From NCBI RefSeq assembly GCF_014493765.1, contig NZ_JACTVJ010000007.1, forward strand, positions 558,001 to 622,000: DNA of 64,000 nucleotides, read 5' to 3'. How positions within the stretch are numbered: position 1 is the first letter of the stretch; each line of letters opens with the position of its first letter. Shown here piece after piece: positions 15,590-24,611 of the stretch. Both the position numbers and the translations under genes were made by a program. This DNA comes from Streptomyces polyasparticus. Lineage in GTDB: Bacteria > Actinomycetota > Actinomycetes > Streptomycetales > Streptomycetaceae. Below the pieces are notes generated by a model. The model was not told where the DNA came from. It saw only the letters and a program-made list of their open reading frames with translations, and searched no databases.

Positions 15590-16304
15590 GATCCGGGCGA
15601 AGGGCGACGGCTTCACCATGCGCGGGTACGCCTACCGCTTCAACGAGCTGAGCCACGACCTGGGCGGCTTCCGTGAGCGCATCACACCGGGCGCCGGAAT
15701 GGCGTCTCTCGAGCGCAACGACGTGGTGGCCACCTTCAACCACAACGTGGATCAGGTGCTTGGCCGGCGCTCGTCCGGAACGCTCCGCGTGGGTGAGGAC
15801 GAGCACGGCGGTTGGTACGAGATTGATCTTCCCGACACGAGCACTGGCCGGGACCTTGCCGAACTCCTCAAGCGCGGGGACGTGAAGGGAAGCTCCTTCA
15901 CCTTCCGCGTGGGCAGGGGCGGGCAGCGCCGGGCGGGCTCCGACCCGGAGACCGGTCTCCCCGTGCGGGAGATCACCGAAATGGATGTTGCCGAAGTGGG
16001 GCCAGTCCTCACCCCGGCGTATCCCACAACTGACGCGGCACTTCGGTCCATTGAGGCAGTGCTAGGCGTCGCTCTCCGCTCCGCGAAGGCGGACGACGAA
16101 GACCCGAAGGAGTCCGAAGAGGACACCCCGGATGAGTCGCAGGAGAGCACGGACGAGCCGGCTGGGGGGCCGGACGAGCCGAACCCGGACGAGCCCGCAG
16201 AGGACGAGCCGGACGAGCACAAGAACGCGCGTGCACTGTTCCGCGCGCTCATCATCACGGGGGGAAACACAGATGGATGCAACGACCCTGAGCGCGAACT
16301 TTGA
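15555..16304 (+). CDS. Prohead protease (HK97 family)
   Basis: A 249-aa protein starting inside the end of the portal gene. The core includes FNHNVDQVLGR with the catalytic His, and VKGSSFTFRV with the Ser, as in U35/HK97 proteases. It matures the capsid by cutting scaffolding segments. The last 80 residues are an Asp/Glu/Pro-rich tail (EDPKESEEDTPDESQES) that could act as scaffold; the tail overlaps the capsid gene start by 32 bp. Confidence 0.9.
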   Translation: MTETRSLTSPAEIRAKGDGFTMRGYAYRFNELSHDLGGFRERITPGAGMASLERNDVVATFNHNVDQVLGRRSSGTLRVGEDEHGGWYEIDLPDTSTGRDLAELLKRGDVKGSSFTFRVGRGGQRRAGSDPETGLPVREITEMDVAEVGPVLTPAYPTTDAALRSIEAVLGVALRSAKADDEDPKESEEDTPDESQESTDEPAGGPDEPNPDEPAEDEPDEHKNARALFRALIITGGNTDGCNDPEREL

Positions 16305-17475
16305 GGCGCGCGAGCGGGCTACCGCCGAACTCCGGTCACTGACCGAAGAGTTCGCGGGCAAGGAGATGGACGCGGACGCGCGGTCCAAGGAGACCGCGCT
16401 CCTGGGCGCCATTGCGGACTATGACGGTCGGATCAAGCGGGGCATTGAAGTCCTGAAGTCCGGCGAGTCCGTCAGCGCCCTCATGGCCGGGCTGAACGGC
16501 ACCGGCTCCGCGAAGGCGAAGCGAGAGACACAGGACAAGTTGGCCCAGGCGGCGGAACAGCTCCGCTCGCTGAAGATCAACGAGGGGCTGACCTTCGCCC
16601 CGGAAGCGCCGGAGTCCCGCGCGGCCATCGACACGAAGACCAACCCGGGCAACACCACCTTCGGACGCACCCTGTACGGGCGGCTTCTGGCCCAGGCCGT
16701 GGAGCGCTCCACCATCATGCGCGGGGGCGCCACGATCCTGACCACGAGTGCCGGTGAGCCCATGGACTTCACCGTTGTCACCGGCCGGGCTGCCGCGTCC
16801 ATTGTGACGGAGAACGCTGCCGTCCCGGAGTCCAACCCGACCACGGTTCAGCGGTCCGTGGGCGCCTACAAGTACGGATACGCCTCCACCCTGTCCACGG
16901 AGTTCGTACAGGATCAGGCCCTTGATCTCGTCTCCTTCCTGGTGGGTGACGCGGGCCCGGCCATCGGTGCGGGCATGGGGGCGCACTTCCTCACTGGCAC
17001 GGGCACGAACCAGCCGCGCGGCATCATCACCGCCGGCGCACCGGCCACCGCCACGTTCACGCCCACCGCGAAGGACGCGACCGTTTCCGACGCGCTCATT
17101 GACCTCTTCTACGAGCTGCCCAGCTCCTACCGGGCCAGTGCCGCGTTCGTCGTCTCCGACAAGGTGGCGGCCCAGATGCGCAAGCTCAAGGACGGTCAGG
17201 GTCAGTACCTGTGGCAGTCCTCCGTGATCGTGGGCGCTCCGGACACCTTCAACGGTCGCCCGGTCCTCACTGACGTGGGCGTGCCGGACGACAAGGTGAC
17301 CTTCGGTGACCTGTCGAAGTACACCGTGCGTCTGGCCGGTCCGCTTCGCGTGGAGCGCTCCGTTGACCTCAAGTTCCTCAACGACCAGATCGTTTACCGC
17401 TTCCTTCAGCGCGCTGACGGTCTGCTCGTGGATGAGCGCGCGGTCAAGGTGCTCACGGTCAAGGCAGGCGCGTAA
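16273..17475 (+). CDS. Major capsid protein (HK97 family)
   Basis: A 400-aa protein from ATG 16273 (MDATTLSANFEARE). Residues 1-110 are a helical delta domain (scaffold) that is normally removed; the mature shell protein would begin near ESRAAIDTKTNPGNTTFGR. The rest shows HK97 features such as TENAAVPESNPTTVQRSVGAY and GTGTNQPRGII. It is followed by a long palindromic hairpin, consistent with the end of a strongly expressed message. Confidence 0.93.
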   Translation: MDATTLSANFEARERATAELRSLTEEFAGKEMDADARSKETALLGAIADYDGRIKRGIEVLKSGESVSALMAGLNGTGSAKAKRETQDKLAQAAEQLRSLKINEGLTFAPEAPESRAAIDTKTNPGNTTFGRTLYGRLLAQAVERSTIMRGGATILTTSAGEPMDFTVVTGRAAASIVTENAAVPESNPTTVQRSVGAYKYGYASTLSTEFVQDQALDLVSFLVGDAGPAIGAGMGAHFLTGTGTNQPRGIITAGAPATATFTPTAKDATVSDALIDLFYELPSSYRASAAFVVSDKVAAQMRKLKDGQGQYLWQSSVIVGAPDTFNGRPVLTDVGVPDDKVTFGDLSKYTVRLAGPLRVERSVDLKFLNDQIVYRFLQRADGLLVDERAVKVLTVKAGA

Positions 17476-17492
17476 GAGCACGCACGAATGAC

Positions 17493-17526
17493 GGGGACCC
17501 CCTACTCACGTGAGTACGGGGTCCCC
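17493..17526. promoter_or_regulatory. Dispersed palindrome copy 1, long hairpin
   Basis: The core TACTCACGTGAGTA is extended by GGGGACCCC on the left and GGGGTCCCC on the right, so 32 of 34 positions pair. It is one of seven intergenic palindromes in the prophage. It may act as repressor-bound operator/stoperator, terminator, or both. Confidence 0.6.
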
Positions 17527-17543
17527 TGCTCTGGGGGGAGCGC

Positions 17544-17909
17544 ATGTCATACGCCACCGTGGACGAGTTGAGGGCGCTGGACGGGCTGGATGACACGGCC
17601 ACCTTCCCGGATGCGTTGCTGTCCGAAGCCATCGACTACGCCGTTGAGACGGTCGAAAGCTACTGCGGACGCACGTGGGAAGGCGTCGATGCCCCGCCGG
17701 AAACGATCCGGTGGTGTGTCCGCAAGATCGCCCGGCAGTACGTGTTGGATCTCGTCTCTCGCGTCCCGGACCGGGCGCTTCAGCTTCAAACCGAATTCGG
17801 TTCGATCCAGCTTGCCCAGGCGGGCGGCAACTGGCGGCCCACGAGCCTGCCGGAGGTCAACGCCCAGCTCAACAGGTACCGGGTCCGCCTGCCGTTTTTC
17901 TTCCTGTAG
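17544..17909 (+). CDS. Head-tail connector (adaptor) protein
   Basis: A 121-aa protein directly after the capsid gene. MSYATVDELRAL with a small helical bundle (LLSEAIDYAVETVESYCGR, then IRWCVRKIARQYVLDLVS) is the gp6/gp15-type adaptor pattern that docks on the portal. Position and size agree. It is separated from the next gene by only 9 bp. Confidence 0.75.
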   Translation: MSYATVDELRALDGLDDTATFPDALLSEAIDYAVETVESYCGRTWEGVDAPPETIRWCVRKIARQYVLDLVSRVPDRALQLQTEFGSIQLAQAGGNWRPTSLPEVNAQLNRYRVRLPFFFL

Positions 17910-17918
17910 GGGGCCCGA

Positions 17919-18353
17919 ATGCCGCTGATCTTTGAGGCGAAGGTTGCGCTCTTCGACGCGCTCAAGGGGCTCGTCCCTACGGGGGTGCAACTCACCTTTG
18001 CCGAGACCGGCCAGTCCGATAGGCGGCAACAGATCTGGTTGGGCGCCACCACGGACGAAGAGCTTGAGCCCGTCGCCATGCGGGCCGGGCCCAGCAAGCC
18101 CACGAGCGTCACCGGCTACGTGGAAGCCCACGCGGTGGTGATCGCACCGGGCGACCCGATCGGCGCTGAGCGGGGCGCCTACGTCCTTCGGGACGTGGTG
18201 GCGGACGCCTGCCGGGCCGTGGACCGGGCGAGCGTGGCCGGACTTCTGGACCTGCGCCCGGAGTCATCGAATGTCGAGACCGCAGAGACCACAGACGGGG
18301 CGTACAGCGCCCTGACGGTCCGCGTGAGGGTGCGCGGACGCACCACAACCTAG
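17919..18353 (+). CDS. Head closure or tail terminator-type protein
   Basis: A 144-aa protein in the neck cluster. It begins MPLIFEAKVALFDAL and has a beta-rich middle (AETGQSDRRQQIWLGA) and a C-terminal strand (YSALTVRVRVRGRTT), as in minor tail/terminator proteins of siphoviruses. The exact neck position cannot be fixed from sequence. Its start lies 9 bp after the connector gene; the next gene begins 9 bp downstream. Confidence 0.6.
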   Translation: MPLIFEAKVALFDALKGLVPTGVQLTFAETGQSDRRQQIWLGATTDEELEPVAMRAGPSKPTSVTGYVEAHAVVIAPGDPIGAERGAYVLRDVVADACRAVDRASVAGLLDLRPESSNVETAETTDGAYSALTVRVRVRGRTTT

Positions 18354-18362
18354 GGGGACCGC

Positions 18363-19373
18363 ATGGCGCTGGACGCTGCCATTGGAATTGGAGAAGAGGC
18401 CACGTACGGCACGGCGCCTACGTCCACGATCGGCTACGAAGGCAAGGCCGATTCGTGGAAGGTGGCCAAGGAGTTCATTGAGTCCGTGGGCTTTCGCCGG
18501 GGCATGCAGACCGCCCGCGCGGACCGCCGCAACATCGTCACGATGGGCGGTGAGGGAGAGCTTGAAGTTGATCTCCTGGACGTGGGCGCTGCCGCTCTCC
18601 TGAGAGCCGCCTTCGACAAGTACAGCTTCACCGACACGGAGACCGCACGGGTCCACGTCTTCGAGACCGCCCCGGTCTCCCAGTCGCCCAGCTTCACGGC
18701 CCAGATGATCCGGCCGACCGTCGATGGAACGGAAGTCGCCTACCGGCATGTGGGCTGTGTAGCCACTGAGTGGGAGCTGACCGCAGAGACGGAGAGCGCG
18801 GTCACGCTCAACGTGTCCTTCGACTTTCAGGACGTGTCCCACTCGAGCGCGCCGGCTCAGGCGCTGCCCATCACCTACCCGACCGTGGCCCGCCCGTACG
18901 ACTGGACGCGCACGGCCATCACCCTGACTCGGGCCGGGGCACCGGTCGCGCTGGACGCGGGCAAGCTCTCCCTCACCGGGGATAGGGGCATGAAGACGGA
19001 CCGCCGCTTTCTGCGGGCCAACGCCCTGAAGAAGACCCCGGTCCGTGCTGCCGTACCCACCTACGAGGGTGAGCTTGAAGGGGAGTTCTCCGCGGACTCA
19101 CTCAAGCTCTACGAAGCCTTTGTTGCCGGTGAGGTCATCGGCTTCCGTACAGACCTCACGGGCCTGACCCCGGGCACATCACTCAAGATCGAATGCCCGG
19201 CTATCCAGTTCACCGGGGAGTCCCCGGAGGCGTCCGTTGATGACGTGACCGTTCACACCCTGCCCTTCCGCGTGCTGGACCCGGGCGACGGGACCCCGGC
19301 CATCCGGCTGACCTACACGGAGCCGAAGCCCGCCGCACCGGCGAAGGCAATGAGCACCCCAGACAAGGAGTGA
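18363..19373 (+). CDS. Major tail tube protein
   Basis: A 336-aa protein beginning MALDAAIGIGEEATYGT, the usual start of tail tube proteins in actinophages, with later ETDRRFLRANALKKTP-like spacing and an immunoglobulin-like C-terminal half. It polymerises into the tail tube. Location between neck and tail-assembly genes supports this. Confidence 0.82.
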   Translation: MALDAAIGIGEEATYGTAPTSTIGYEGKADSWKVAKEFIESVGFRRGMQTARADRRNIVTMGGEGELEVDLLDVGAAALLRAAFDKYSFTDTETARVHVFETAPVSQSPSFTAQMIRPTVDGTEVAYRHVGCVATEWELTAETESAVTLNVSFDFQDVSHSSAPAQALPITYPTVARPYDWTRTAITLTRAGAPVALDAGKLSLTGDRGMKTDRRFLRANALKKTPVRAAVPTYEGELEGEFSADSLKLYEAFVAGEVIGFRTDLTGLTPGTSLKIECPAIQFTGESPEASVDDVTVHTLPFRVLDPGDGTPAIRLTYTEPKPAAPAKAMSTPDKE

Positions 19374-19379
19374 GGCCCG

Positions 19380-19814
19380 GTGGCCCGCACGAGCGCCTTC
19401 ACGGTCCGCGTGCAAGGCATGCGGGGCCTTCAACAGAACGTCCGCCGGCTCAAGAGCCGGGAGTTGAACAACTCCATGCGGGCCGCGAACAAGAAAGCCG
19501 CTGAGGTGGTCAAGCCGGAGGCGGAGTCAACCGCCCCGAAGGGAGCGCGGGACGCGAAGTCCAGCAAGCGCTACAAGCCGGGGAAGTTGGCGAAGTCCGT
19601 CAAGGTCACCGCGTCCGTCAAGGGCGCCCAGGTGAAGGCGGGCTCCGCCGCGCGCGTCCCGTACGCGGCCCCGGTGCACTTCGGCTACCCGAAGCGTGGG
19701 ATCAAGCCGAACCGGTTCTTGTTCAGGGCCATGGCGCGCAAGAGCGCCGAAGTATCCGAGACCTACGAGCGCGAGATAAGCGCCGTGGTCCGTCAGCATC
19801 TTGAGGGGGACTAG
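19380..19814 (+). CDS. HK97 gp10-like neck/tail protein
   Basis: A 144-aa basic protein from GTG 19380. MARTSAFTVRVQGMRGLQQN, a lysine-rich middle and AAPVHFGYPKRGIKPNRFLF are the landmarks of the HK97 gp10-like family, which takes part in tail completion at the neck. The gene normally precedes the tube gene; here it follows it, a small order difference also seen in other actinophages. Confidence 0.8.
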   Translation: MARTSAFTVRVQGMRGLQQNVRRLKSRELNNSMRAANKKAAEVVKPEAESTAPKGARDAKSSKRYKPGKLAKSVKVTASVKGAQVKAGSAARVPYAAPVHFGYPKRGIKPNRFLFRAMARKSAEVSETYEREISAVVRQHLEGD

Positions 19815-19816
19815 GC

Positions 19817-20095
19817 ATGGCGAAGAGGCCCGGCATGGGCGGGGACCTGGGAGAACTTCTCTCCCTGGATCTCAACAGCCTGACGATTGACGAAATCGAC
19901 ATTATCGAAGAGATCACGAACGCCCCGCTGGACGAGCTGCGTAAGCCCGGTCAGCGCCGGGGCCCGATGCTGCGGGCCATGGCCGTGGTCCTCAAGCGCC
20001 GTGAAGACCCGAACTTCTCGGCAGCGGACGCGGGCCGCCTTCGGCTCGAGTTCAAGGGCAAGGCGAAGCCGGACCCTACCGCGCCCAGCGCGTAG
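19817..20095 (+). CDS. Tail assembly chaperone (gpG-like)
   Basis: A 92-aa acidic protein two bases after the gp10-like gene. Short length, helix-rich sequence (LTIDEIDIIEEITNAPLDEL) and position directly before the tape measure are those of gpG-type tail assembly chaperones. A second frame continues past its stop and would give the longer gpGT form after a -1 shift. Confidence 0.75.
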   Translation: MAKRPGMGGDLGELLSLDLNSLTIDEIDIIEEITNAPLDELRKPGQRRGPMLRAMAVVLKRREDPNFSAADAGRLRLEFKGKAKPDPTAPSA

Positions 20096-20295
20096 TTCTC
20101 TGCGCCCGACTCGTAGGCCACTTCCGTGGACTCACGTGGACGGACGTGCGGTCCCTGCAACTGCGGGACTTCAACGCGCTGGTGGATCAGATGACCGCCG
20201 ACGTTGAGCGGCAGAACAAACAGAACCGACGCGCGCAACGGGGGCGCACGTCCGGGAGCACCACGGGGGAGCGGCGCACGCCGGTCATGACGTAA
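20005..20295 (+). CDS. Frameshift extension of tail chaperone (gpT part)
   Basis: In the -1 frame relative to the chaperone gene, translation is open from 20005 to the TAA at 20293. It reads CARLVGHFRGLTWTDVRSLQ, then DFNALVDQMTADVERQNKQN and a basic end. There is no start codon or ribosome site of its own. The arrangement matches the lambda G/GT programmed frameshift. The slip must occur between 20005 and 20095, but I could not identify a convincing slippery heptamer. Confidence 0.65.
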   Translation, partial: RPELLGSGRGPPSARVQGQGEAGPYRAQRVVLCARLVGHFRGLTWTDVRSLQLRDFNALVDQMTADVERQNKQNRRAQRGRTSGSTTGERRTPVMT

Positions 20296-20305
20296 GGGGG
20301 CCGGG

Positions 20306-22702
20306 GTGGCAAAGCCCATCACCATCACGCTTCTCGGGGACGAGTCGGATCTTGCCGCGTCCCTCGAGCGTGGTTCCGCGGACGTGACCGCCTTCGCTGA
20401 TCAGGTGGAGGCAGCACTCCGGGAAGCGACCGAAGCGGCGGGCAACCTGGGGGACGCCGTTGCCGAAGGCGCGGACGAAGCCGGGGCCGAAGTCGGCTCG
20501 TTCGGAGAACGCTTCAGCGGAGCGGCAGCATTCGCCGGCGCTGCCATCGGTGCCGCTCTCGTGGCCGGGCTCAACGAAGCCCTTGAAGAGGAGAAGGGCA
20601 ATGATCTTCTCGCGGCTCAGCTAGGCGCCACTCCTGCCGAAGCCCAGGCCCTGGGCCAGGCAGCCGGACAGATCTACACGTCCGGTTGGGGTGAGTCGGT
20701 GGCGGACGCCAACGCCGCTCTCAAGGCGCTTTGGCAAGAGGGACTGGTTCCCGCGAACGCCACGGCGGACGAGCTTGCCAACGTCGGCAAGCGGGCCATG
20801 GACGTTGCCGCCGTACTGGGTGAGGAAGTCGGGCCCACGTCCAACGCCGTGGCCCAGATGATCAAGACGGGGCTCGCGAAGAACGCTGACGAAGCCTTCG
20901 ACATCATCACGGCCGGTGCCCAGAACGGCGCCAACAAGGCCGAAGACCTAGCCGACGTACTCAACGAATACAGCACCAACTTCCGGACCCTGGGTCTGGA
21001 CGGTGCCACGGCCATGGGCCTGATCTCCCAGGGCCTACAAGGTGGAGCCCGGGACGCTGATCAAGTCTCCGATGCCATCAAGGAGTTCAGCCTTGTAGCC
21101 GGTCAGGGCGGTGCGGCCGTTGAGGAAACGTTCAACTCCATCGGGCTCAACGGTGGGCAGATCGTCAAGGACGTGGCAGCCGGAGGCGACTCCGCGAAGG
21201 CAGCCATGGACAAGGTGCTTGACGCCCTCCGGGAGATGCCCGCTTCCGCAGACCGCGCGGCAGCCATCAAGACGTTGTTCGGCGGTCCCGGTGAAGACCT
21301 GGGTGCCGCCCTGTTCGCCATGGACGTGGACAAGGCCGCGGGCTCCCTGGGCAACATCGAAGGGGCCGCGAAGCGCGCCGGCGACACCATGCACGACAAC
21401 GCCTCAACGCGCCTGTCCGCGTTCTGGCGCTCCCTTCAGCACGGCGCCGTGGACGTGATCGGGGGCCTGTTGCTCCCGGCGCTGGACACCCTCATTGACG
21501 TGGGCGCCGGGGTGGGCCGGTTCTTCGAGGAATACAAGACGCCCATCACCATCGTGGCCGGGCTCATCACCGTTCTTCTCCTCCCCGCGCTTATCGCCTG
21601 GGGCGCCACGGCCACCACATCGGCCATAGCCAACGTGACCGCCTGGGTCACCTCCACAGCCACCGCCACCGGCAGCGCCGCAACACAGGTGCTCGCTCAC
21701 TGGGCCGTGGTCGGAGGGTGGCTCAGAGCCGCCGGACAAGCGGTGGTCTCCGCGGCCATCGTCGTGGGCGGGTGGATCGCCATGGGCGCCCAGGCGCTCA
21801 TACAGGCGGGCCGCATGGCTGCCGCGTGGTTGATCGCCATGGGCCCGGTCGCGCTGATCATCGCTGCCGTGGTCGGTCTCGCGGCCCTGATCTGGGCCAA
21901 CTGGGACAGCATCGTTGCTTGGACCACCCAGGCGTGGGACTGGGTGTGGAACAAGATCAAGGGCATCTGGGACTTCCTGGTTGCCCTGTTCATGAACGTC
22001 ACGCTGGTGGGCTTGATCGTCCAGCACTGGGACACGATCAAGAACGCGACCGGGGCAGCCTTCGACTGGATACGCGACAAGATCAAGGCCGCCTGGGACT
22101 TCCTGGTGAACCTGTTCATGAACTTCACCGGCCCAGGGCTCTTGATCAAGCATTGGGACACGATCAAGAAGGCCACGGCCCAGGCATTCCAGTGGGTCCG
22201 CGACAAGGCGCGCGACGGACTGAACGCCGTTCTCGGCTTCTTCCGTGATCTGCCCGGCCGGATCGGTCAGACCGCCGGGAACATGGCCCGCGCGGCGCTG
22301 AACATCGGTGGCCGGCTCATCGACGGACTGAAGGACGGACTGTCTCGCCTGGGCGGCTTCGCGTCCAGCCTCGCAGCCACCGTGACCCGGGCAGCCAAGG
22401 GAGCCCTCAACGGGGTCATCGACCTTCTGAACTGGGCCATCCCGAACAAGCTCGGCTGGGGCGCACTGTCCATCGACCTTCCCGACAGTCCGATTCCCCA
22501 CGTGCGTGCCATGGGCGGTCCGGCCCAGGGCCTGACCCGTGTGGGTGAGCGCGGACCGGAATGGGTGTCCCTGCCCAGTGGATCAACCGTGATCCCGAAC
22601 CACACGAGTCCCGCCAGGGGCTCCGCCGTGGTCAACGTCCGCACGAACGCGGACCCCTGGGCCATCGGGCGGGAAGTCGCCTGGGCCCTTCGCACGGCAT
22701 GA
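20306..22702 (+). CDS. Tape measure protein
   Basis: A 798-aa protein, the longest in the tail module. The N-terminal part is helical and alanine-rich, followed by several hydrophobic stretches (ITIVAGLITVLLLPALIAWG; VALIIAAVVGLAALIWANW). Three repeats of a W(D/N)xxxxKIKxxWDFLV pattern occur near 545-635. It sets tail length and probably helps DNA cross the membrane. It starts 10 bp after the frameshifted chaperone, as expected. Confidence 0.93.
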   Translation: MAKPITITLLGDESDLAASLERGSADVTAFADQVEAALREATEAAGNLGDAVAEGADEAGAEVGSFGERFSGAAAFAGAAIGAALVAGLNEALEEEKGNDLLAAQLGATPAEAQALGQAAGQIYTSGWGESVADANAALKALWQEGLVPANATADELANVGKRAMDVAAVLGEEVGPTSNAVAQMIKTGLAKNADEAFDIITAGAQNGANKAEDLADVLNEYSTNFRTLGLDGATAMGLISQGLQGGARDADQVSDAIKEFSLVAGQGGAAVEETFNSIGLNGGQIVKDVAAGGDSAKAAMDKVLDALREMPASADRAAAIKTLFGGPGEDLGAALFAMDVDKAAGSLGNIEGAAKRAGDTMHDNASTRLSAFWRSLQHGAVDVIGGLLLPALDTLIDVGAGVGRFFEEYKTPITIVAGLITVLLLPALIAWGATATTSAIANVTAWVTSTATATGSAATQVLAHWAVVGGWLRAAGQAVVSAAIVVGGWIAMGAQALIQAGRMAAAWLIAMGPVALIIAAVVGLAALIWANWDSIVAWTTQAWDWVWNKIKGIWDFLVALFMNVTLVGLIVQHWDTIKNATGAAFDWIRDKIKAAWDFLVNLFMNFTGPGLLIKHWDTIKKATAQAFQWVRDKARDGLNAVLGFFRDLPGRIGQTAGNMARAALNIGGRLIDGLKDGLSRLGGFASSLAATVTRAAKGALNGVIDLLNWAIPNKLGWGALSIDLPDSPIPHVRAMGGPAQGLTRVGERGPEWVSLPSGSTVIPNHTSPARGSAVVNVRTNADPWAIGREVAWALRTA

Positions 22703-22703
22703 C

Positions 22704-22725
22704 GCCCTACCCACGTGAGTAGGGC
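22704..22725. promoter_or_regulatory. Dispersed palindrome copy 2
   Basis: GCCCTACCCACGTGAGTAGG then GC lies between the tape measure and distal tail genes. One base in the core differs (TACCCACGTGAGTA). Confidence 0.55.
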
Positions 22726-22740
22726 CAACGGGGGGTGAGC

Positions 22741-23544
22741 ATGGCGGAGTTGAACGACTGGACCGCCGAATACGCCGGACTCGTCATGGGGGAACCAGAC
22801 TCCGCCATATCCATCGTCGGAGTTGACGGGCTCGTGTCCCTGCCGGACGTGAGGTCATCGGACCTCACCCTTGTGCAACAGCACGGCCAGTATCCGGGGG
22901 ACGACTACCTGAATGGCCGGACCGTGACCTTGACTCTTGAGGTCTACGGCTCCACCAATGACGAGTTCGCCCAGGCCCTGGGGCTCGTCAATGCCGCGTT
23001 CGCTCCGGCCGGGGAGGAGAGACCGCTCCGGTTTCGCTTTCCCGGTCTTGCTGCCGGACGTACGGCCTTCGTCAACGCCCGACCCCGGAAGCGCTCAGGT
23101 CCCATTGATCTGAACTTCGCCAACCGGGTCTGCAACATCGTCGTGGAGCTGTACGCCACGGACCCGCACATCTACGGGGACGAGCTGGTGACGCTGAAGC
23201 TCTCCTCTCCCTGGGAGGGAAGCAACCCCAAGCTCCGCTTCGTCTACCCCGGGTCCGTTCCGGCACTGCCCGTGATCACGCTGGACAACGCGAAGGACTG
23301 TGTTCTCACGGACGAGATCACGGGTCTGTACTTCGGCATGGTGCCGCTCGCGGGCGGGATCACAATCAACAGCCCGGCCCAGCTCGTCACCGCCACTGCC
23401 ACCGGCACCGGGTTCAACGACCGGATCACCGCCGGCTCAACGTGGCCCGAATACGGCTTCGGGGAACACCGGCTCAGCCTGTCCAGCACCGCCACCACTC
23501 GAGCCACGGAGGCGGTCCTCACGTGGCGGAACAGGTGGGTGTGA
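22741..23544 (+). CDS. Distal tail protein
   Basis: A 267-aa protein; ATG 22741 is favoured because GGGGGGTGA stands at the right distance, while the GTG six bases earlier is too close. Its order (short N-terminal strands, YPGDDYLNGRTVTLTLEVYG, then an RPRKRSGPIDLNF segment) is that of siphovirus distal tail (Dit-like) proteins, which join the tube to the tip complex. Its stop overlaps the next start (TGATG). Confidence 0.78.
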   Translation: MAELNDWTAEYAGLVMGEPDSAISIVGVDGLVSLPDVRSSDLTLVQQHGQYPGDDYLNGRTVTLTLEVYGSTNDEFAQALGLVNAAFAPAGEERPLRFRFPGLAAGRTAFVNARPRKRSGPIDLNFANRVCNIVVELYATDPHIYGDELVTLKLSSPWEGSNPKLRFVYPGSVPALPVITLDNAKDCVLTDEITGLYFGMVPLAGGITINSPAQLVTATATGTGFNDRITAGSTWPEYGFGEHRLSLSSTATTRATEAVLTWRNRWV

Positions 23545-24611
23545 TGGGCGCGAAGTACACGGTCCTACAGACCAACCTGAAGACCGGCGCCGTGGTGACC
23601 CGCCTGCCGGTCACCGGCATAGCGTTCACGCACTCGCTGAACGCTGCCGGGTCCGCCTCCGTGGGCATGCCGCTCTTCGCTCCGGAAGCCGACCCCACCA
23701 CCTTGAGCCCCGGAATCAGCGGGCTCGTCATCGTGCGGGACGGCTTGCCGGTCTGGGGCGGGATTGTGTGGACCGCCTCCGCGGACATCGCGGCAGGAAC
23801 GCTGAGCCTGGGCGCCTCCGGCTACCACTCGCACTACAAGGGCCGTGCCTTCGTCAACGGCTGGACAGCCCGCACCGTGGAACAGGCGGACCTTCTCAAG
23901 GCGTGGTTCGGCTACTTCAACGCAGACAACGGCATCGGAACCGCCACGGACACGATCACCACCACCGGGCACAAGCGAACCGCCGTATGGACCCGCTACG
24001 AGCTGAAGAACGCCGGTGAGGCCATTGAACAGTTGGCTGACAACATCAATGGCTTCAACTTCCGCTACGTGCCGTACTGGGCCACGCCCAACACGAAAGT
24101 CGGGCACCGGTTCGTGATCTCGAGCCGGGAAGGCTCCTCCACGCGCACGCTCACACATCGCGTCAACGCCGTTGTAACCCAGGTGAGTTACGACTCCACC
24201 GCCCTGTGCACCGTGGCTTATGCGACCGGAGCCGACCGGGGCAACGGCGAAAAGCTCGTTGGAATCTTCGAGAACGCGGAGCTTGCCGCCCGCATGCCTG
24301 AGCGCGTCATGGTCGGCACCTATCAGGACGTGAAGGAAACCCAGACGCTCAAGAGCAAGGCCCAGGCCATCGTGAACGCCGGATCAGCCCCGGCAGCCAT
24401 CCCGGAACTCACCCTCTACCCCGGCCAGTACGGGCCGCTGGACTTCGTGCCCGGCGATTACGTGGCCGTGGACGCTGACGCCGGATACGTGGCCTTCCTG
24501 GACGAGTTCGCCGTAACCGAGTGCGCCACCACCGTGGACGCGAACGGCACCGAATCCATACGTCTCGCGCTCGCGAACAAGGAGTTGTTCATCAATGCCA
24601 ACCCAAGCTAA
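23544..24611 (+). CDS. Tail tip / minor tail protein
   Basis: A 355-aa protein whose ATG overlaps the upstream TGA by one base. Features such as FTHSLNAAGSASVGMPLFAP, LPVWGGIVWTASADIAAG and a C-terminal LYPGQYGPLDFVPGDYVAVD are typical of the gp27-like minor tail (Tal-type) proteins of actinophages that build the tip baseplate. It overlaps the next gene by 17 bp. Confidence 0.78.
   Translation: MGAKYTVLQTNLKTGAVVTRLPVTGIAFTHSLNAAGSASVGMPLFAPEADPTTLSPGISGLVIVRDGLPVWGGIVWTASADIAAGTLSLGASGYHSHYKGRAFVNGWTARTVEQADLLKAWFGYFNADNGIGTATDTITTTGHKRTAVWTRYELKNAGEAIEQLADNINGFNFRYVPYWATPNTKVGHRFVISSREGSSTRTLTHRVNAVVTQVSYDSTALCTVAYATGADRGNGEKLVGIFENAELAARMPERVMVGTYQDVKETQTLKSKAQAIVNAGSAPAAIPELTLYPGQYGPLDFVPGDYVAVDADAGYVAFLDEFAVTECATTVDANGTESIRLALANKELFINANPS

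Noticed and set aside
20125-20140. Eighth copy of the palindrome family (GACTCACGTGGAC)
   Set aside because: It lies within the frameshifted chaperone coding region and its right half does not match.
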